Part shown: positions 36,551 through 49,400 of the stretch, one piece after another | Layout: every line of letters begins with the position of its first letter | Numbering within the stretch: position 1 is the stretch's first letter | NCBI GenBank assembly: GCA_002633005.1 | Contig: NMRA01000101.1 | Location: forward strand, 1-64,000 | Direction of reading: 5' to 3' | DNA length: 64,000 nt | Source of the DNA: Phoronis australis | Lineage: Eukaryota; Phoronida; Phoronidae | Notes under the pieces: model-generated | What the model was told of the DNA's origin: nothing | What the model saw: the letters and a program-made list of their open reading frames with translations, nothing else | The model's database searches: none | Translations under genes and position numbers: made by a program

Positions 36551-36830
36551 TGAATGGGTGGGCAGGTCTGGGTTGTGAATGTAAGGCGGCACCCCGCCCT
36601 ATCATGATCAGGAACTGAAACTGAAAGGTTTTTGATTTCGTGTTTGCAGTGTGACTAAAGATTTCATTTTTCTTCTGAACATTACGTCCTTCAAGACCGC
36701 CTATCGTTGCCATGACATGCCCATGGTCATATATGTCGGTTCCTAGGAGCCGGGTTTCAATTCTGCTTTGTTATGGAACAAGTCAATGGCATCAGAATTC
36801 GCTCCAAGACACGAGGATGTTGTATTTCAG

Positions 36831-36981
36831 GTTTGCGAGGTCTGGTGATGGCGGTCATGATAGCTGCACTGATGAGTGACCTCGACTCCATCTTCAACAG
36901 TGCCAGCACCTTCTTTACCATTGATATCTGGAAGAGAATACGGAAGCAAGCCTCGGTCAAAGAGCTGATGATTGTGGGAAG
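36831..36981 (+). pseudogene. SLC5-like exon f (LRGLM..VM.AALMS block), intact
   Basis: 151 nt between atttcag and gtaaca, in phase with exon e. Reads [20 protein letters not shown], then [13 protein letters not shown] and KELMIVGR, the TM9 region of SLC5. No later exon is recognisable in the following kilobases. Confidence 0.93.
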
Positions 36982-38804
36982 GTAACAGCCGCGGAAATAC
37001 CCGAGGACTACGACTGAGCATCGCAATAACGTAGGGAATCGTGTGATGGTCTGTCAAAAAATTCCCACTAACATCATCATCGACCAGGGTGCGGCTGGGT
37101 TTCGAGCTTTGTGGGAGCAGTACTGCTCATCGTGAGGTATCCAATCTGTCCTCGTGGGCTGTGCCCCAAGTCGAACGTCGTGCCTGCACTCCGGAGGGGG
37201 GGGGGTGAGCTTCAATGAATATGGAGGCAAATTCGGGCATGGCTTCGGTCCATTTCGCATTGGTTCCGACTACCTTTTTCCCCCATCCCCTGCCACTCCT
37301 CCACCAGGGTCACGGCCACCACGCGTGTTGTGGCAGTGGACAGGATTGTTCATCCATGAACAACCCTGCCCATGTGGCACATACTGAACGTGGTGTTGTG
37401 GCTCAGTATGTGCCACAACACCACGTTCCTTACAATATCTCTTTTTATCACTCCGGCTGGTCTGCTCACTCAGCTTGTCCGGAACCTGCTTTGCAGGTTG
37501 TTATAGCCCAGTTGGATGTTTGGTGTACCCACTTGGTACTTTATATGATGGTTGCTCATTTGGCAGTTTGTACCCACTTGGTACTTGTTATTGAATTTGC
37601 CGTTTCGCTCGACCCAGTTGGTAGGCAATCGGCCAATACCCATTTGGTATTATGTACCCATTTGGCACTATGCTAACCTGTGCCACTTAGTATCCGATAC
37701 TCATTTACACTTTGGGTATCGGAAATGTGTGTGTTATCTCTTGTAATTAAGGAACCCATCTGGTTCCTTCTGTGAAATATTTATTTGTAGAGCTGTGACC
37801 CAGAAATTCCCAATGCAACTTATATATATATTATTCTTGTTGTTTTATTTGTCCCCAATAAGTCGATTATGCGGCGAGACGTGAAAGTCACAAGGATTTT
37901 GGTTCATTATTCGGTGAAAACTTGTTTTTGGTCAATGTAACCAAGCTATACACCCCTTAGCCACGTTCACTATTTCAACATTCACGCACAATGTCATCTG
38001 AATTTGCATTGCGTAATTAATTTAATTATCACAAAATGTTTTATCAGCCAAGTCAATTCACAATGCATCGAATCCAACTAGGCTATGTGGATAACTTCAC
38101 TTTTTGTACAGGGATAGGTATCCTAACAAAAATCGAAATGCCACATTTTGTGCACTCAATGACCCCTAATTTCGCCGCTGGAGCACTAGATCGCAATTGG
38201 TCATATTAGCCATCTCCAAAATTGTATGTTTTCAGCAACGAAAATAAGTAACTTACAAAATAGATTGAAAGTTTGTACTTTGGTGGCTGGAATAACCGAT
38301 GTATACCGTAAATAATTACTTGGCATTTACTCAAATTGGACGGCTTTGTGCTAGACAGGGGAGATAATCCACAGACCACTTTTCCTAGCTAATTTTAGTG
38401 GTCGTTTTGGTGACCCTCTTACTGCCATATTGCATCTTGTAGCTTTATGTAACTTTTTGAACATAGGCCTACAGCTAAGGAGTAAATCTTAATGACTGAC
38501 CAAAATAATATCTTGACTCAACTTTGTATTTAGTGAAAATTGACTTGGACAAGTGTTGAGTTTGGAAATGATGAGCACAGCTTACTGACAAATTGAACGA
38601 AATTTACACGTTTCAAGAGGCCCCCTATTGGTGGTTGAGGCAACTGAGAACAGGCCAATATAACGAAGTGCAGTTCGTGTAATGTTTCGTAAGCAAAAAC
38701 TGCGGGAGAGGCAAGATTTTTTATTTTAGATTATGAGGAGGTTAGGAATGACTAAACAAATTATCATAAGGTCAGATCTTGAAAAGTTGCAATATGGCTG
38801 CTAC
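36982..38804. other. Sequence downstream of SLC5-like exon f
   Basis: No further SLC5 exon recognised. Contains a G-run near 37195, overlapping inverted repeats at 37371-37425, and a cluster of short palindromes at 37505-37765. Confidence 0.4.
37505..37765. repeat. Cluster of short palindromes with CCAnnTGG cores
   Basis: About eight copies of a CCCAnYTGG-type core, several inside longer dyads such as GTACCCACTTGGTAC (twice), ATACCCATTTGGTAT and GGAACCCATCTGGTTCC, spaced about 17-40 bp apart with one larger gap. Confidence 0.6.
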
Positions 38805-39103
38805 TAATGGCGGATTTAGGGGGGCAAGGGGGCCATGACCCCCTAAAATTCTACCAGATACCATTTGGAAGTTCGGGTGCGCGCAAGCAGGGGCTCGTCG
38901 AGGGTGAATAAACAATGCATAGGCCCTGAAGAAACTGAATAAACCTCGTTTACGTTTTTTTTTAGTCAACAGGTCCGCAACCCCAAACATTCGAGGCCTC
39001 TGCGTCCCCACATTTTAGGCTGGGCGCGCGCATCTGTCGAAATTCTGGTTATTCCCGTGCCCTGCCCCACCCCCTCTAACTCAAAATACCGGATCCGCCC
39101 CTG
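38805..39103. repeat. Small interspersed element with GGCGGATTTAGG / GGATCCGCC ends
   Basis: Starts taatggcggatttagggg and ends ataccggatccgcccctgg, an inverted-end pattern shared by several elements here. No coding. Confidence 0.6.
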
Positions 39104-39534
39104 GCTACAGAGTGCCAAAGTTGGCCGAAAATGGCGTCAGTGAAAACCTGCAAAATAGCCGTTTTTGCCACGCAAAATCAAAACATACAAAATTGAAAAT
39201 GAATTTTGAAAGTTATGCCATTAAATTATTCAATCATGGTTCTTTAAAACTATATCACTCATTTGTTATCAGCTAGCTATACTTGTTAGTAAAATGCATT
39301 CAAATATATTTACTTCGGCGCCCACTTTTGTTGCAAAATGGAGGTACATGTCATAAAAAGAGAAATAATGGATGAAAATTCTTAAAACTCGAAATTTTTC
39401 TACATCTCACGAAACCAAACTCATGTGTTAAGTCTCAAAAAATCTGTGATTTTGGGTATAGACTCTACCTGTTGGTTTTTATATGGAGTCACTCTTAAGT
39501 GGGTCAAGCTGGTGTATCGTGGTCCACTTTAAAG

Positions 39535-39908
39535 TAGGTTAACAGTTCATTGTTAGACACACCACGCGCTGGGAGACTGATATGAAAACCAAGTACGAAA
39601 TGGATGCAGAAATCATGTCGGTGGTTAAAGCACAGTCGTGAGCAAGAGGTCGAAAAAGCGAAATGTCAAATTACCAGAATTAAGGAATTTTCACAGCTTG
39701 CCGCTATGATCACGAATACAAAGTCACAGAGGCATGAGGCGACTAGTAGCGTTCGTTCAGTCGTATGGTATGCATGCAGACACACAACTCTCTCAGGATC
39801 AAAGCTACGTTTTGTCTTCGTTTACCCCGGCATCTTTCTCTCATATGTACACGTCGTCGTTGACGCAATATTATGACGACTCGGAGAACGAAAGGACTAA
39901 GCGTACAT
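39535..39908 (+). repeat. Interspersed repeat R2, left half, split by an insertion
   Basis: Collinear with 59335-59720 (acagttcattgtt, gggagactgatac, aggcgtgaggcgact, acaactctctcgggat). The right half continues at 41300. Confidence 0.75.
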
Positions 39909-40000
39909 AGACCCTATTCACGCCGACAGGAGGCGCGTTCCAAAACGAGGCTCGCTACGATAGCTCTGGTGGGTTATCCACGTAGTTGTACTGAGTTCAA

Positions 40001-40190
40001 GCTAGGACCGGTAGCGGACGAGGGGGGGAAACACGTTCCGCAGATTTCGTAGAAGGTATAAATCCTCGGAGCCCGCAACTTCCGGGCCGCCTGCGTGCAT
40101 ACAATCGCGCTTTACCCGCTTCTCCGAGGATGTCGCCCCCCCCCTCACTAGGCCTATATGGTATCCTAGATAAGCCACTGAAAATGCTAC
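40001..40190. repeat. Small interspersed element, inverted copy of the 28.2-kb family
   Basis: Reverse complement carries ggataccatataggcct, gcggcccggaagttgc and ctaccggtcctagc as in 28217-28450. Confidence 0.7.
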
Positions 40191-40370
40191 TTGAGACAGA
40201 GCTATGAGAGCTTGCAAAAGGGCGGGGTGCTATTGATGGTGATCGGGAGGTCAGTAGAGTTTTCACTGACTCGTCACTCGGCGAAACGTTCCCCTCTCAG
40301 AAGGCCGCACGTGACATGAGGCACCTTTCCTCTCGGATATGAACTTGGTCTCTGAAGAAACATGATAACT

Positions 40371-40515
40371 GAGTTGGGGGGGGGGCAAGGCAGAGTATTA
40401 GCCAGGATTTTGCCCGTCAGAAATTCGCGCTCCTGAACTGCCGCAAAATGGAATCTGGGAGAATTTTAGGGGGGCTGGGGCATAGCCCCTTGGCTCCCCT
40501 CTAAATCCGCCACTG
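40371..40515. repeat. Small interspersed element (AGTATTAGCCAGGATTTTGCCC family), copy 1
   Basis: Matches 57548-57690 along its length (agtattagccag.attttgccc, tgggagaattttag, taaatccgccactg). Confidence 0.75.
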
Positions 40516-41299
40516 TGTTCTGTCCAGTTAACTAAAATTGAGCTCTAAAACGAGGTTATGCTTTTGACGAAAGAATTAGGTGTTTTAATTTTAAAATTCA
40601 ACTTGGTCGAGATTGATATTTGAAAAATATAACACGTGAGACGTAATTATCAAAACCAAGAAAGCAGAATTGATGGTCATATAATTTTTATTTTCAATTG
40701 CGAGCCTAGTTTTTTATCGTAATCAAAATATATATTTAATAACATCAAGTTTTATTTCAGATCAATGACAAATCAACTGTTAGTCCCGGTAGTGCCTACC
40801 TCACCAGGACCTAGGCTATGCTTTAAGCTAATAGGCTTACTCTTGATCAACAAATTAAACCAGATGAGACTAGTTGCACATGACAGCAAAATGCTATGAG
40901 CCACCACTGTCGAATATATCTTCAACTCGTCAACAATACGACCAGATGATCTGGTTCGTGTAGAAAGCATTTTTATCAAGAATTTATTAGAAGAAACGTA
41001 ACCCTGCATTCAGCATGATACCTAATCCGTAACACTACGATCGCCGCAATTTGGTCATGTTTACTTTTCATGTTTCGAACCTAGTTTTCTGGAAAAACCC
41101 TATATCCTTTCGTCAGACAACTCTTTGGTGCATTGACTGTATTTTTCTACGTCTGTGTGGTTAATTATTGACACATTTTTTAACATTTAATATTCAGGTT
41201 GGACTCCAAAGACCGGCCATTTAACTCACGAAATGTAAATTTCCGCTTTGTTTATCGCAGTGAGCCTCACTTTGGATTTTAATGTCCGTCGCGTGAATA

Positions 41300-41575
41300 G
41301 AGTCTATACGGAGCTGCTCCGTGCGTGGCGGGAGATTCGATTTTAGTGACAGTCTAGTAACCTTTGACCTTGGATAAGTAGTAAACAAATTTCCACGCGG
41401 TTTTGCGATTCCAATGTGGCTCCGCCAAATCTTTTTTCTCGCTACACGGTAAATATTTCGTATTTGAAATTCCCGAGAATAAAGATACGGTATTTTGCAA
41501 GACGTGAAATACTGTAAAATGGCCGATTTTTGTGAATAAAGTTTGAGATATCCTTAAACTACTTCACCATTTCAA
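41300..41575 (+). repeat. Interspersed repeat R2, right half
   Basis: Collinear with 59725-59920 (ggcgggagattcgatt, gtaacctttgacct, ctcgctacacg, gtttgagatatccttaa). Confidence 0.75.
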
Positions 41576-41639
41576 AATCGGTAACATCTTGCTCCGTACT
41601 CAGACAAGAAATGATTTAGTTTTGAGAAAAAAAGGCGGC

Positions 41640-41900
41640 GAATTATGCTACAAAATGACGTTTATTTGATTGTTTTCCGCTTAAACGGTTGCAACAAACA
41701 AGGTGAGTATCGGGTGACCACCAGATTTTGCATGCACCTCCGCCGGTCCGTTAGCTTTACATGTTGATGTAGCCTAAGTTTTACGACGAAGTAACGAGCA
41801 TAAGTCAACTATACCCGGGCAGTCAACGGCTGTGTGAAATTTCGGGATTAATGGAGCTCAACCCACAGTGGTACGATAGTCTTCATACAGCTATAGTCAT
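41640..41900 (+). repeat. Interspersed repeat R3, copy 1
   Basis: Shares agattttgcatgcacc, gtgtgaaatttcgg and gtcttcatacagct with 57240-57475. Confidence 0.65.
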
Positions 41901-42992
41901 TAACGAACCAACACTTCAAGTTTACAGAGCTGAGTCTTGGCCGGCAGCTGGCTGGCTAGAGTCTACATTGCCCACGCCACAATCACACCAGTGTAAATTG
42001 TTGATACGGACTGGTTGCACCGGCAAATTTTCGTCTGACGATGGCGACGACTAGGTATCACTTTGTGTTGCCTCGGTTCAAACAGGTATCCCTGGTGACC
42101 CCACATTTCGCACTAAAATTTTCTTATTCCAACAATATGAGGAACGCCACTTGACTGCACGCTAACACAGGACAATGACTTTGTCCCTACCAAATACGTC
42201 ACGAGAAGCAGCGCTCCAAGCGGGTAATTTTTTGAGCTTCGTTAGAGATTATAAATTTACTTTTTGATGTTGTATTATTTGTGAAATTAATCAACAACTC
42301 ATAGAAAACTATCCAAAATTTGTTCAGACTAAAACACAGTTCCCTTTTAAGATGAGCATGATTGGCGTCTATCATTGGACGGATCCGACAGCTGCTATTC
42401 CCCCTAGTGATAATTTCAGTTTTTTTCCTCAATCTCAATATCTACCAGAATTGCATTCACCAATTTTCGGTTGATTAGCACTGCACACCCAAGAGTCAGA
42501 TTTAACAAATGAGCAACCCTTACATATTTCTCCTTTGCCATACACACATGCAGTGGACGTATATCAACGCTCTGAATTACTCTTGTTTTTTATGAAAACT
42601 ATGCGAGCTTAATTTCGGAGTTATTTAAGGCTTTTAAAATGCCGGTGATGACACCCACGTTTTCACAGAGTCCGCATCGTTATTCACGCTGTCAGCTAGC
42701 CCTCGATACCAAATACAAGAATTTAAAATATGAAATGAAAGTTTTAATACCATATCACTACAATGACAAAGTACGACTAGCATTAACCACCCCAGCATCG
42801 GCTCACTAGTGAAGTAACTTGGTTTTCAGGGCTCACACTCTGACATCACTGATACCGCGTGAGGCGGTCTAGCGGTTCAGTGGAGGCGACAAGGCCAGCG
42901 GAGCGGACGGATCCGAGAAAGCTATTTCTTGGATAATTTGAAATATTCACGTACTGGTGGCATGAACTTTTTATCAACCAATCGATCGCTAT
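41901..42992. other. Unassigned sequence between R3 and the SLC30 gene end
   Basis: No gene recognised on either strand. Confidence 0.4.
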
Positions 42993-43106
42993 TTTACGGT
43001 GGTGGGAAAGGACATCAAACTCCTTTTTTAATTATCTCGGGATCTGAAGATCCCAAGAAAATAAAAAAGGAACGCGCGGTTTCCTTTCCCAGCTACCGTA
43101 TTATTT
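42993..43106. repeat. Palindromic element just 3' of the SLC30 stop
   Basis: Left arm ttttacggtggtgggaaagg ... ctccttttttaat ... cgggatct; right arm is its imperfect reverse complement (agatccca ... aaaaaaggaac ... cctttcccagctaccgta). May fall in the SLC30 3' UTR. Confidence 0.75.
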
Positions 43107-43317
43107 CAAGAGAAATCTGTTGTTGGCACCCATTTAGCGCAATATGAAATTCGGCTTGTTAGTATTCTACCTAGTTTCTACAACGTTAGTGCGCACGCAG
43201 AAAGTGTTGGGGTTCTTTGGGAAATTTGCATAGCCGACCACCATGATCCCCCGTAGACTTAGAAACTGGAGTCACTTGGTCGGTAGTAAGGGTTAACGAA
43301 AATCCTGTTGGTGAACT

Positions 43318-43460
43318 TCACCATGTGGAGCAGTCTTTACAGTTGTCCATGATTTCTGGGCGATAGCGTTCCGTCTGCACGTGCGTGTCGTACATTTGAT
43401 ATTTGTGACGTAACAAACCCGTAGCGACGTTCTTCACTGATTCTTGTTCATGGTCGTTAT
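43318..43460 (-). CDS. SLC30 coding exon 6 (C-terminus and stop)
   Basis: Acceptor tttacag followed by 46 residues and TGA at 43320-43318. The segment THVQTERYRPEIMDNC matches the C-terminal strand and Cys-rich end of ZnT2/3/8 (TIQ.E.Y.PEM..C..C). An inverted-repeat element at 42993-43106 lies a short way downstream; the poly(A) site was not identified. Confidence 0.93.
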
Positions 43461-46400
43461 CTGTAAAATGAATAAGTATTAGTTGGTATTGCTGAAAATT
43501 TTGAGGGATTTTAGCTTCGCTTATCGGAATTCTCGGTTTTTGTTAATGACATTTGATGAACTTATAAACGAGAAACTGTTTATCCAGGTTACCCGAACAA
43601 CGCGACTCAAGCACTTGTGGGCGTAGCTCCGTACTCACAAACACAGCGCCGCACTCTCAAAGCACGGCCTCAAACACGATTCCTGCACTCGTAAACACGG
43701 AACACCAACTTCTTGATGATTGTTGCAGGTGATTCTTGGTCGCGTGAGTCAGTGAGACGTGTTTGGGGAGGGTAAGCCGTGTTTTGTGAGTGCGAGGCCA
43801 AAGAGATAGAAATGAGCAAGGTAAACCACCGTATAAGCTGAGTAAAAATATCTATAAGGTGCCAAGTAGCATAGACAAGGCATTTCAGATAAATTCCTTG
43901 ACTTATGGTTTTGTCACAGGTAAGATACATATTACCTTTCTGAACTGGTTTGATGTTGGTCTCATTAAAAAAAACGGAAAATCCATTTATCAATTGCATT
44001 CCAGAATTTTTAATACAAGCGTATACAGGTAAGCGTATCCAGGTAAGCTTGTAGTTGGTGTACATGATTTCCCGCGAAGGACACTATTCAAAACTAGTTT
44101 CGCGAGAGAACACGTTTGAATTGAATTAAATGGATTGATTGAAATCACGTGTACTTTAAGTACAAATAAATCTTCTTTAAAAGAAACTTAAAAGAGGTAC
44201 CATGGGTAATTCATTAACGGTCACTAACGTGGATCACGATATATTTCACAATACATTATCTTACTGTAAGTCTTCCTTTTCAGAAAATTCTTCGTGGATA
44301 CCAGAAAAAATAAAAAGTGTTATTTTCGATAAATGAGAACTACGTGCAGATTTCATGGTCACAAGTGTCAGGTAAAAGCCCATCCACGGAGCTGGGATCA
44401 TCTGTGGTTTCATATAGAGTCGCTTGTAAAGCTATCTGTTTGTTCAATCAAGCCTGGCATAGCATCCATCAATTGAAGTTATGGGTTTTCGTATTTACTG
44501 CTTCATTCGGATCAAAAGTTTTTATAGAGAAACATTTGACGGAATTGAACGTTGCTTATTTATGTAAGCTCGTTCACTCACCCACGGCAAGATGTACAAC
44601 TACGGCGTTCTTTTCCATAGTCAAGGACCAGATATGAAGACTGTGCATTGATCGTACGCCGTTGATCGACTGGAGATCCTTCTTGATCAACATGAAATCA
44701 ACATTACGCGGAACTCCTAAACAGAAATAAAGACTACTTGACAGAAATCATGTTTACTGGTCCTGAACGTAGAGACCAGCATACATCTGAATATTTCTCT
44801 AATAATGGAAACGAACATAAACTGTCAGTAATACCATAATCACCCTTTCACTAAACTTTAAAAAACGTTTCAGTTGGAACGTTTCCTGTAGAACTTAAAA
44901 AGGCACGATATCTGTGTGCTTATACCAGATTATATGATTGTGAACGAGCGAGGCATATCAGGACGGAACGGTCTCATCGGGAAACGTCTAATTTCCACAC
45001 ATTGGAGCGTTCCCATTGACCATTTTACGGATAGCGTGATCAGTCAGATAAACAAAGGACTGCGGGATTGTGGACATCCAACTCAGCACAGCTAGTAGAC
45101 GTACATAACGTTCACTTGTTAAATATATTTCTGTGAGCATATGGACTCATCCTTCTCACCTCATCCCTTTTCCCCATTTGGATCTTTACTCATTTCTTTT
45201 TGTCTTGGTATTTCTTTGTCTCCGATAGCTTCGGTTTTTAAAACGTCCCTTCCACACCCCTTTCACTCATTGTTAAAACTAGTACGTACTTCCTCCAATT
45301 TACTTAAGTCAGCCTTTGCCACCGTAGGTCATAGTAGGATCAATCCGAAAGCAACTCCCTGCTTTCCGAGTAGACAGACAATCACGAATCTACGCTCGGG
45401 GATGCGGATGCCTCGATTTTCGCTATTCGTAAAAAGACCAATTGTCGATCTATATCTTCCAAAGTCATTTTCTAGAAACGTTACTACTGATCGAATGATT
45501 TAGGAGCATGGGAACTGAAAATTAACCCGCTGAAGCTATAACAAGCTCTCTGTTCCTTAGAAGCGGACGCAGTGCCCTCTTCCCCAAGTAGTTCTAGACA
45601 GTAGAGAATTAATTACCTTCCATAAGCACAACAAATGTGTCACGTAGAACGCTGAATGTCGTTATAAGGACGAGAACGGAAAAGAGGAACGTACACACGG
45701 GGTCGACGAGTGTCCAGTCGGGCTAAAAATGACAACGTGAGCTGGTTAACGATATGTTTTGTGTATATTCATTGCCACCAACCTTTAGAACGTACTGTAA
45801 ATGTGGACATCAAATGATTCTTCGTGGATACAGATTGATTGCAATTCAGATTGTTTAGATGCACGTATGTAACATGTGATTTATATCAATAGAGAATGCT
45901 ACCCTTTATAAAGGTGCTTTGGTAAATTAACGATATTTTACCTACTATCAATACCATCTTGGCCCTTTTTTATAAAAAAATTAATGAAAGCAGCAATTCT
46001 TTAAACAGGAAGTGTGACGTAGTGATGAATTTGCGAAAATTAACCGGTCTGTGTGACCTGAGCTATCTTGGTGAGGGCAATGTGCAGTGGCCGGAACAGT
46101 CCAATAACTACCACTTGCCATTTGATCAATATGTAAGGACTGGTACAACTTATGTCCGGGTGAGGAATCTGGACAACCGGGTTGGAGTTTTGTCACCGTG
46201 TATGGAATATTTTCGGTGGACGTGAGGAGTTTTAGGGGCGCGGGTCTGGGGCATATGTATCGCAGGTTTTATGCCTAGTGGACCAAGATTTCAGGTCGGA
46301 ATTGGGTTTAGGGTATCACAGCATTTACAGGCATGGACATAGAATCGATTTCCACCCCTGTGTAGGTAGCGCTGCCTCTCTTTTCTTATAACTACACAAT

Positions 46401-49400
46401 GTATAGGAGAGACTGGCAACTGATGCATGGCGCCTCGAACGCAGGAAGAACAAGACGAAGCACAGGTTCACATAAATTCAGTTTCAAACATAAAATGGTT
46501 TATATTATTAATACAATTACGCTTTCTGCATGAACTGTTGGCTTTCCATAGGCTTAACGGAATAGTAACCCGAAGTTGTGCGCATGTCAAACACATATCG
46601 GTAAACCAAATGACGCCCTCACCTGCTGGTGCATGTGAACTGCATAATATGGGACCTGTATTGTGAACTTGTAAAGAGTATGACAAGTAATAAATCATAT
46701 TTGGTTTTGAAATGGAGGGAAATGATCGGAAGCAACTCTGTATAATGGTGTAAGAGTTGCGGCAAGTGATAGCTGTATGTGCCCAGTGCACATCCACACT
46801 CCGCCTCGTCGTCCACAGTTGCGTAATACCAAACTTCATTGAGAGACGATCTCTGAAGCTACTGTTTTCTAAACTTTACTGGGGATCAACATCTTACAGT
46901 CGCATAAAACATTTAGCATGACTGGAAAATGTTGTAATTTGAAGCATTCCATTCATTGAATCGCAAAATTTGCTCTGACTTCTAATATGTGAACAACGAA
47001 GCAACACATTCACCCTTGCAGAAAAAGTGTTTGGTTATTCTTGGAAGTGTAAAGGACCACCGGGAGGAGTTCGAAGGACCACGAAGATGATTGTCATCTG
47101 AGTAGAGGCTCTCTAATTGCCTTGCCTATAGCACGAGCAAACCGCAGAAAAGGGTTTCTTGGACCGGCGTGAAGAATATAAAGGGCGTCAGGACTATGAA
47201 ATGGTTTTATCTGGGATTTGAGCTCTGAAGAACTGACAAAAAATTGATCAATTATGAATTAGAAGTTCATTTGGTAGCGCTGTGAAACATTGATCCTGCC
47301 ACTATAGGCCCAATTGCATGCACTGAAGTAGTGAGCTACTCATCCCACAACCACACTCATGCTGGTGATCCGGGAAAATAACATTTGCACTGTATTAATT
47401 ATGTCTCCGACCCATTTTTCAATGATATCAGGATGCGGTGGCTGACAAATTAAATGACATGAAACATGGATTACTATTAAAATTGTGTACAAGAAAAACG
47501 TGATGTATCCCGTGGTAAAGCTTAATGTTCATGAAAAGAATGTCTTTATAATGTTTAAGACTTCCACCAATATTAAATAATACTTCTAAACAAAAAATTG
47601 AGATCTTCGTACGATCTCGATCAAGGTGGTCTGGCTAACTGGCGAGAGATGAGATGCAACAGGCCTGTGTTGGAGGTGCTGTTCAATGAAGGCACAATAA
47701 CATGAAAGAAACAAACGGGCTGTACATGAACTGATATGGAACAGAACTTGCGCAATTGTAAACATGAAGCTCATGAAATACTGAAACAGGAGCAACGCGG
47801 AGCGTTGAAATGCGCCCACGAATAAACCGCAAATGGTGTGCTTCTAGGGGTGTTTGTTAGTAAAAATGGCCATTAGATGGCTCAGAATACACTGAACCTA
47901 TCCAAAAATGGAAAGGTGTCGTCGTCTCTCAAAAATATATGCCGAATTTTTATGAAAATCAGTCAAAAAAATCCAAAGATACAAAGGCAATCGTAAAAAA
48001 CAAACAGCCATTTGGAACCACAGCAGTAGTCGAATCCATCCTTCTGCTCAATAGGAATACAATTGCAAAATTTCAAAAACATCTTGCAAGGGTCTGGCAG
48101 ATATAGCCGTAGATGTGAAAATGTCACTAGGGGGCGCCACAGTAGTTGAATCCATTTGATAATCCACACCAGTCAATAGGAACACGTTTTCCAATTTTCA
48201 TAATGATCCTTCGTGCGGTTTGGCGAATAGGAAGGTGGACGTCAAAGACACTTAAAAAAAATTAAATTGTCACCAGGTGGCACAGAATACATCAAATCCA
48301 TACGAAAACGAGAAGGCGTATCGTCTTTTTAATAGAAACCTACTTACTAAATTTCGTGTCAAGCAACTCGTAAGATACAGAGGTAAACGCACAAAATAAA
48401 ATTCCCACTTGGGGGCACATCTGTAGTGATCTGGAACTCGCCGTCATCCGTTATCATTTCCATAGGAACATACCTGCCAAATTTCACACAAAGATCCTCC
48501 AAAGAGTTAAGGAGAAACAGCGATGGTCGCAAGGTGCAAAAATTGCCACTGTGGGTTGCCACACTGGCAGATAGAGAGGTGGACGTTTATTTTTTAATTG
48601 CCACCAGGCCGGGGTGCAGAATACGCCAAATCCGTCCGAAAGCGAGAAGGCGTCCTCGTCTCTTAATAAAAACCTATTTGCCAAATTTCATGAAAATCTA
48701 CTGTGGAACTCAAAAGATACAGAGGCAGACGTAAAAAATAGAATTGCCACTAGGGGTCAGAGCGGTAGTCAAATCGGTCCGAAGCTCATCGTCGTCTGTC
48801 GTCAGCTTCATAGGAACACATCTGCTAAATCTCATTATGATGCCGCAAGGTATTTAGGACGCCCAGTCAAAGATGACGGCAATATGCATCCACATATAAA
48901 TATGTGACCGCGTATAAACCCCTGCTTGCAGCAGCGATCTTGCACCATGAAAACGCCTTGTATGTGACCTGGAAGAACTGGATTCCAAATTCCAGTTAAA
49001 TAAAGATATTTTGAAACAAATCGTAAAATAACACGTGTGAAGAACCGCAGCGCTGAAGGTGCTTTTTCTAAATTGAGAAAATCATTGAAACAAAATAATT
49101 ACACACTGCCCAATAGAAAGTTTCTAGAGCGTGTACAATCCGGAAATCCGTTTCTGGGAGTAGATTGGTAAATGAGGTGAAATTTGACATACCACTGGTT
49201 TTCTCAAACTGCAACCCGCACAATAAAAGCCTATTCATGAGCATTAGAGGACCGTACCGTAGCATATATGGAAGGCAGTCCTGGCATAAAGGGCTCTCTT
49301 TATGTTTTCGGTAGCAACTGGAAAAAAACTTATTGTATCTCTGTTACAGGCGAAGGCAACCTTTTTTCATGTCATTTTGAGCTAAAATAAGGTTGGTTGG

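Larger units (their letters stand above)
31411..36981 (+). pseudogene. SLC5-type sodium/solute symporter locus (SGLT/SMIT-like), probably a pseudogene
   Basis: Six exons resemble SLC5 proteins in correct order: the TM2-3 glycine-rich block, the [12 protein letters not shown] block, a VIYTDTLQA block, an extracellular loop (GGYNELIYKY), the DEVACVDPDICYETC Cys-rich loop, and [20 protein letters not shown]. Defects: a missing base near the start of the first exon; a missing base and a TAG at 34729-34731 (where relatives have Trp or another residue) in the third; an early stop or lost donor in the fourth; and no exon for the expected LPWPG...WYWC.DQ segment between the fourth and fifth. First exons (TM1) and C-terminal exons were not found. 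A Penelope-like element sits in intron 2. Assembly error could explain single indels but hardly the whole set. Confidence 0.85.
39909..41299. other. Insertion inside repeat R2
   Basis: Ends ctattcacgccgac and, inverted, ctattcacgcgac, suggesting a TIR element that carried or later received the small elements at 40001-40190 and 40371-40515. No ORF of note. Confidence 0.45.

Noticed and set aside
42855-42925. tRNA-like A-box (ggtctagcggttcagtgg)
   Set aside because: No matching B-box and no cloverleaf could be formed, so neither a tRNA nor a tRNA-derived SINE is supported.
44317-44637. Plus-strand frame with HSIHQLKLWVF resembling a CDF C-terminal domain
   Set aside because: Its 3' end overlaps SLC30 exon 5 antisense and the rest is intron. 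The true domain is on the minus strand with correct splice sites, so the resemblance is chance.
45141-45503. 120-codon plus-strand frame in SLC30 intron 4
   Set aside because: No recognisable domain and opposite to the host gene; consistent with chance.
45959-46225. 88-codon plus frame after an AG
   Set aside because: No homology recognised, and no partner exons or matching splice sites.
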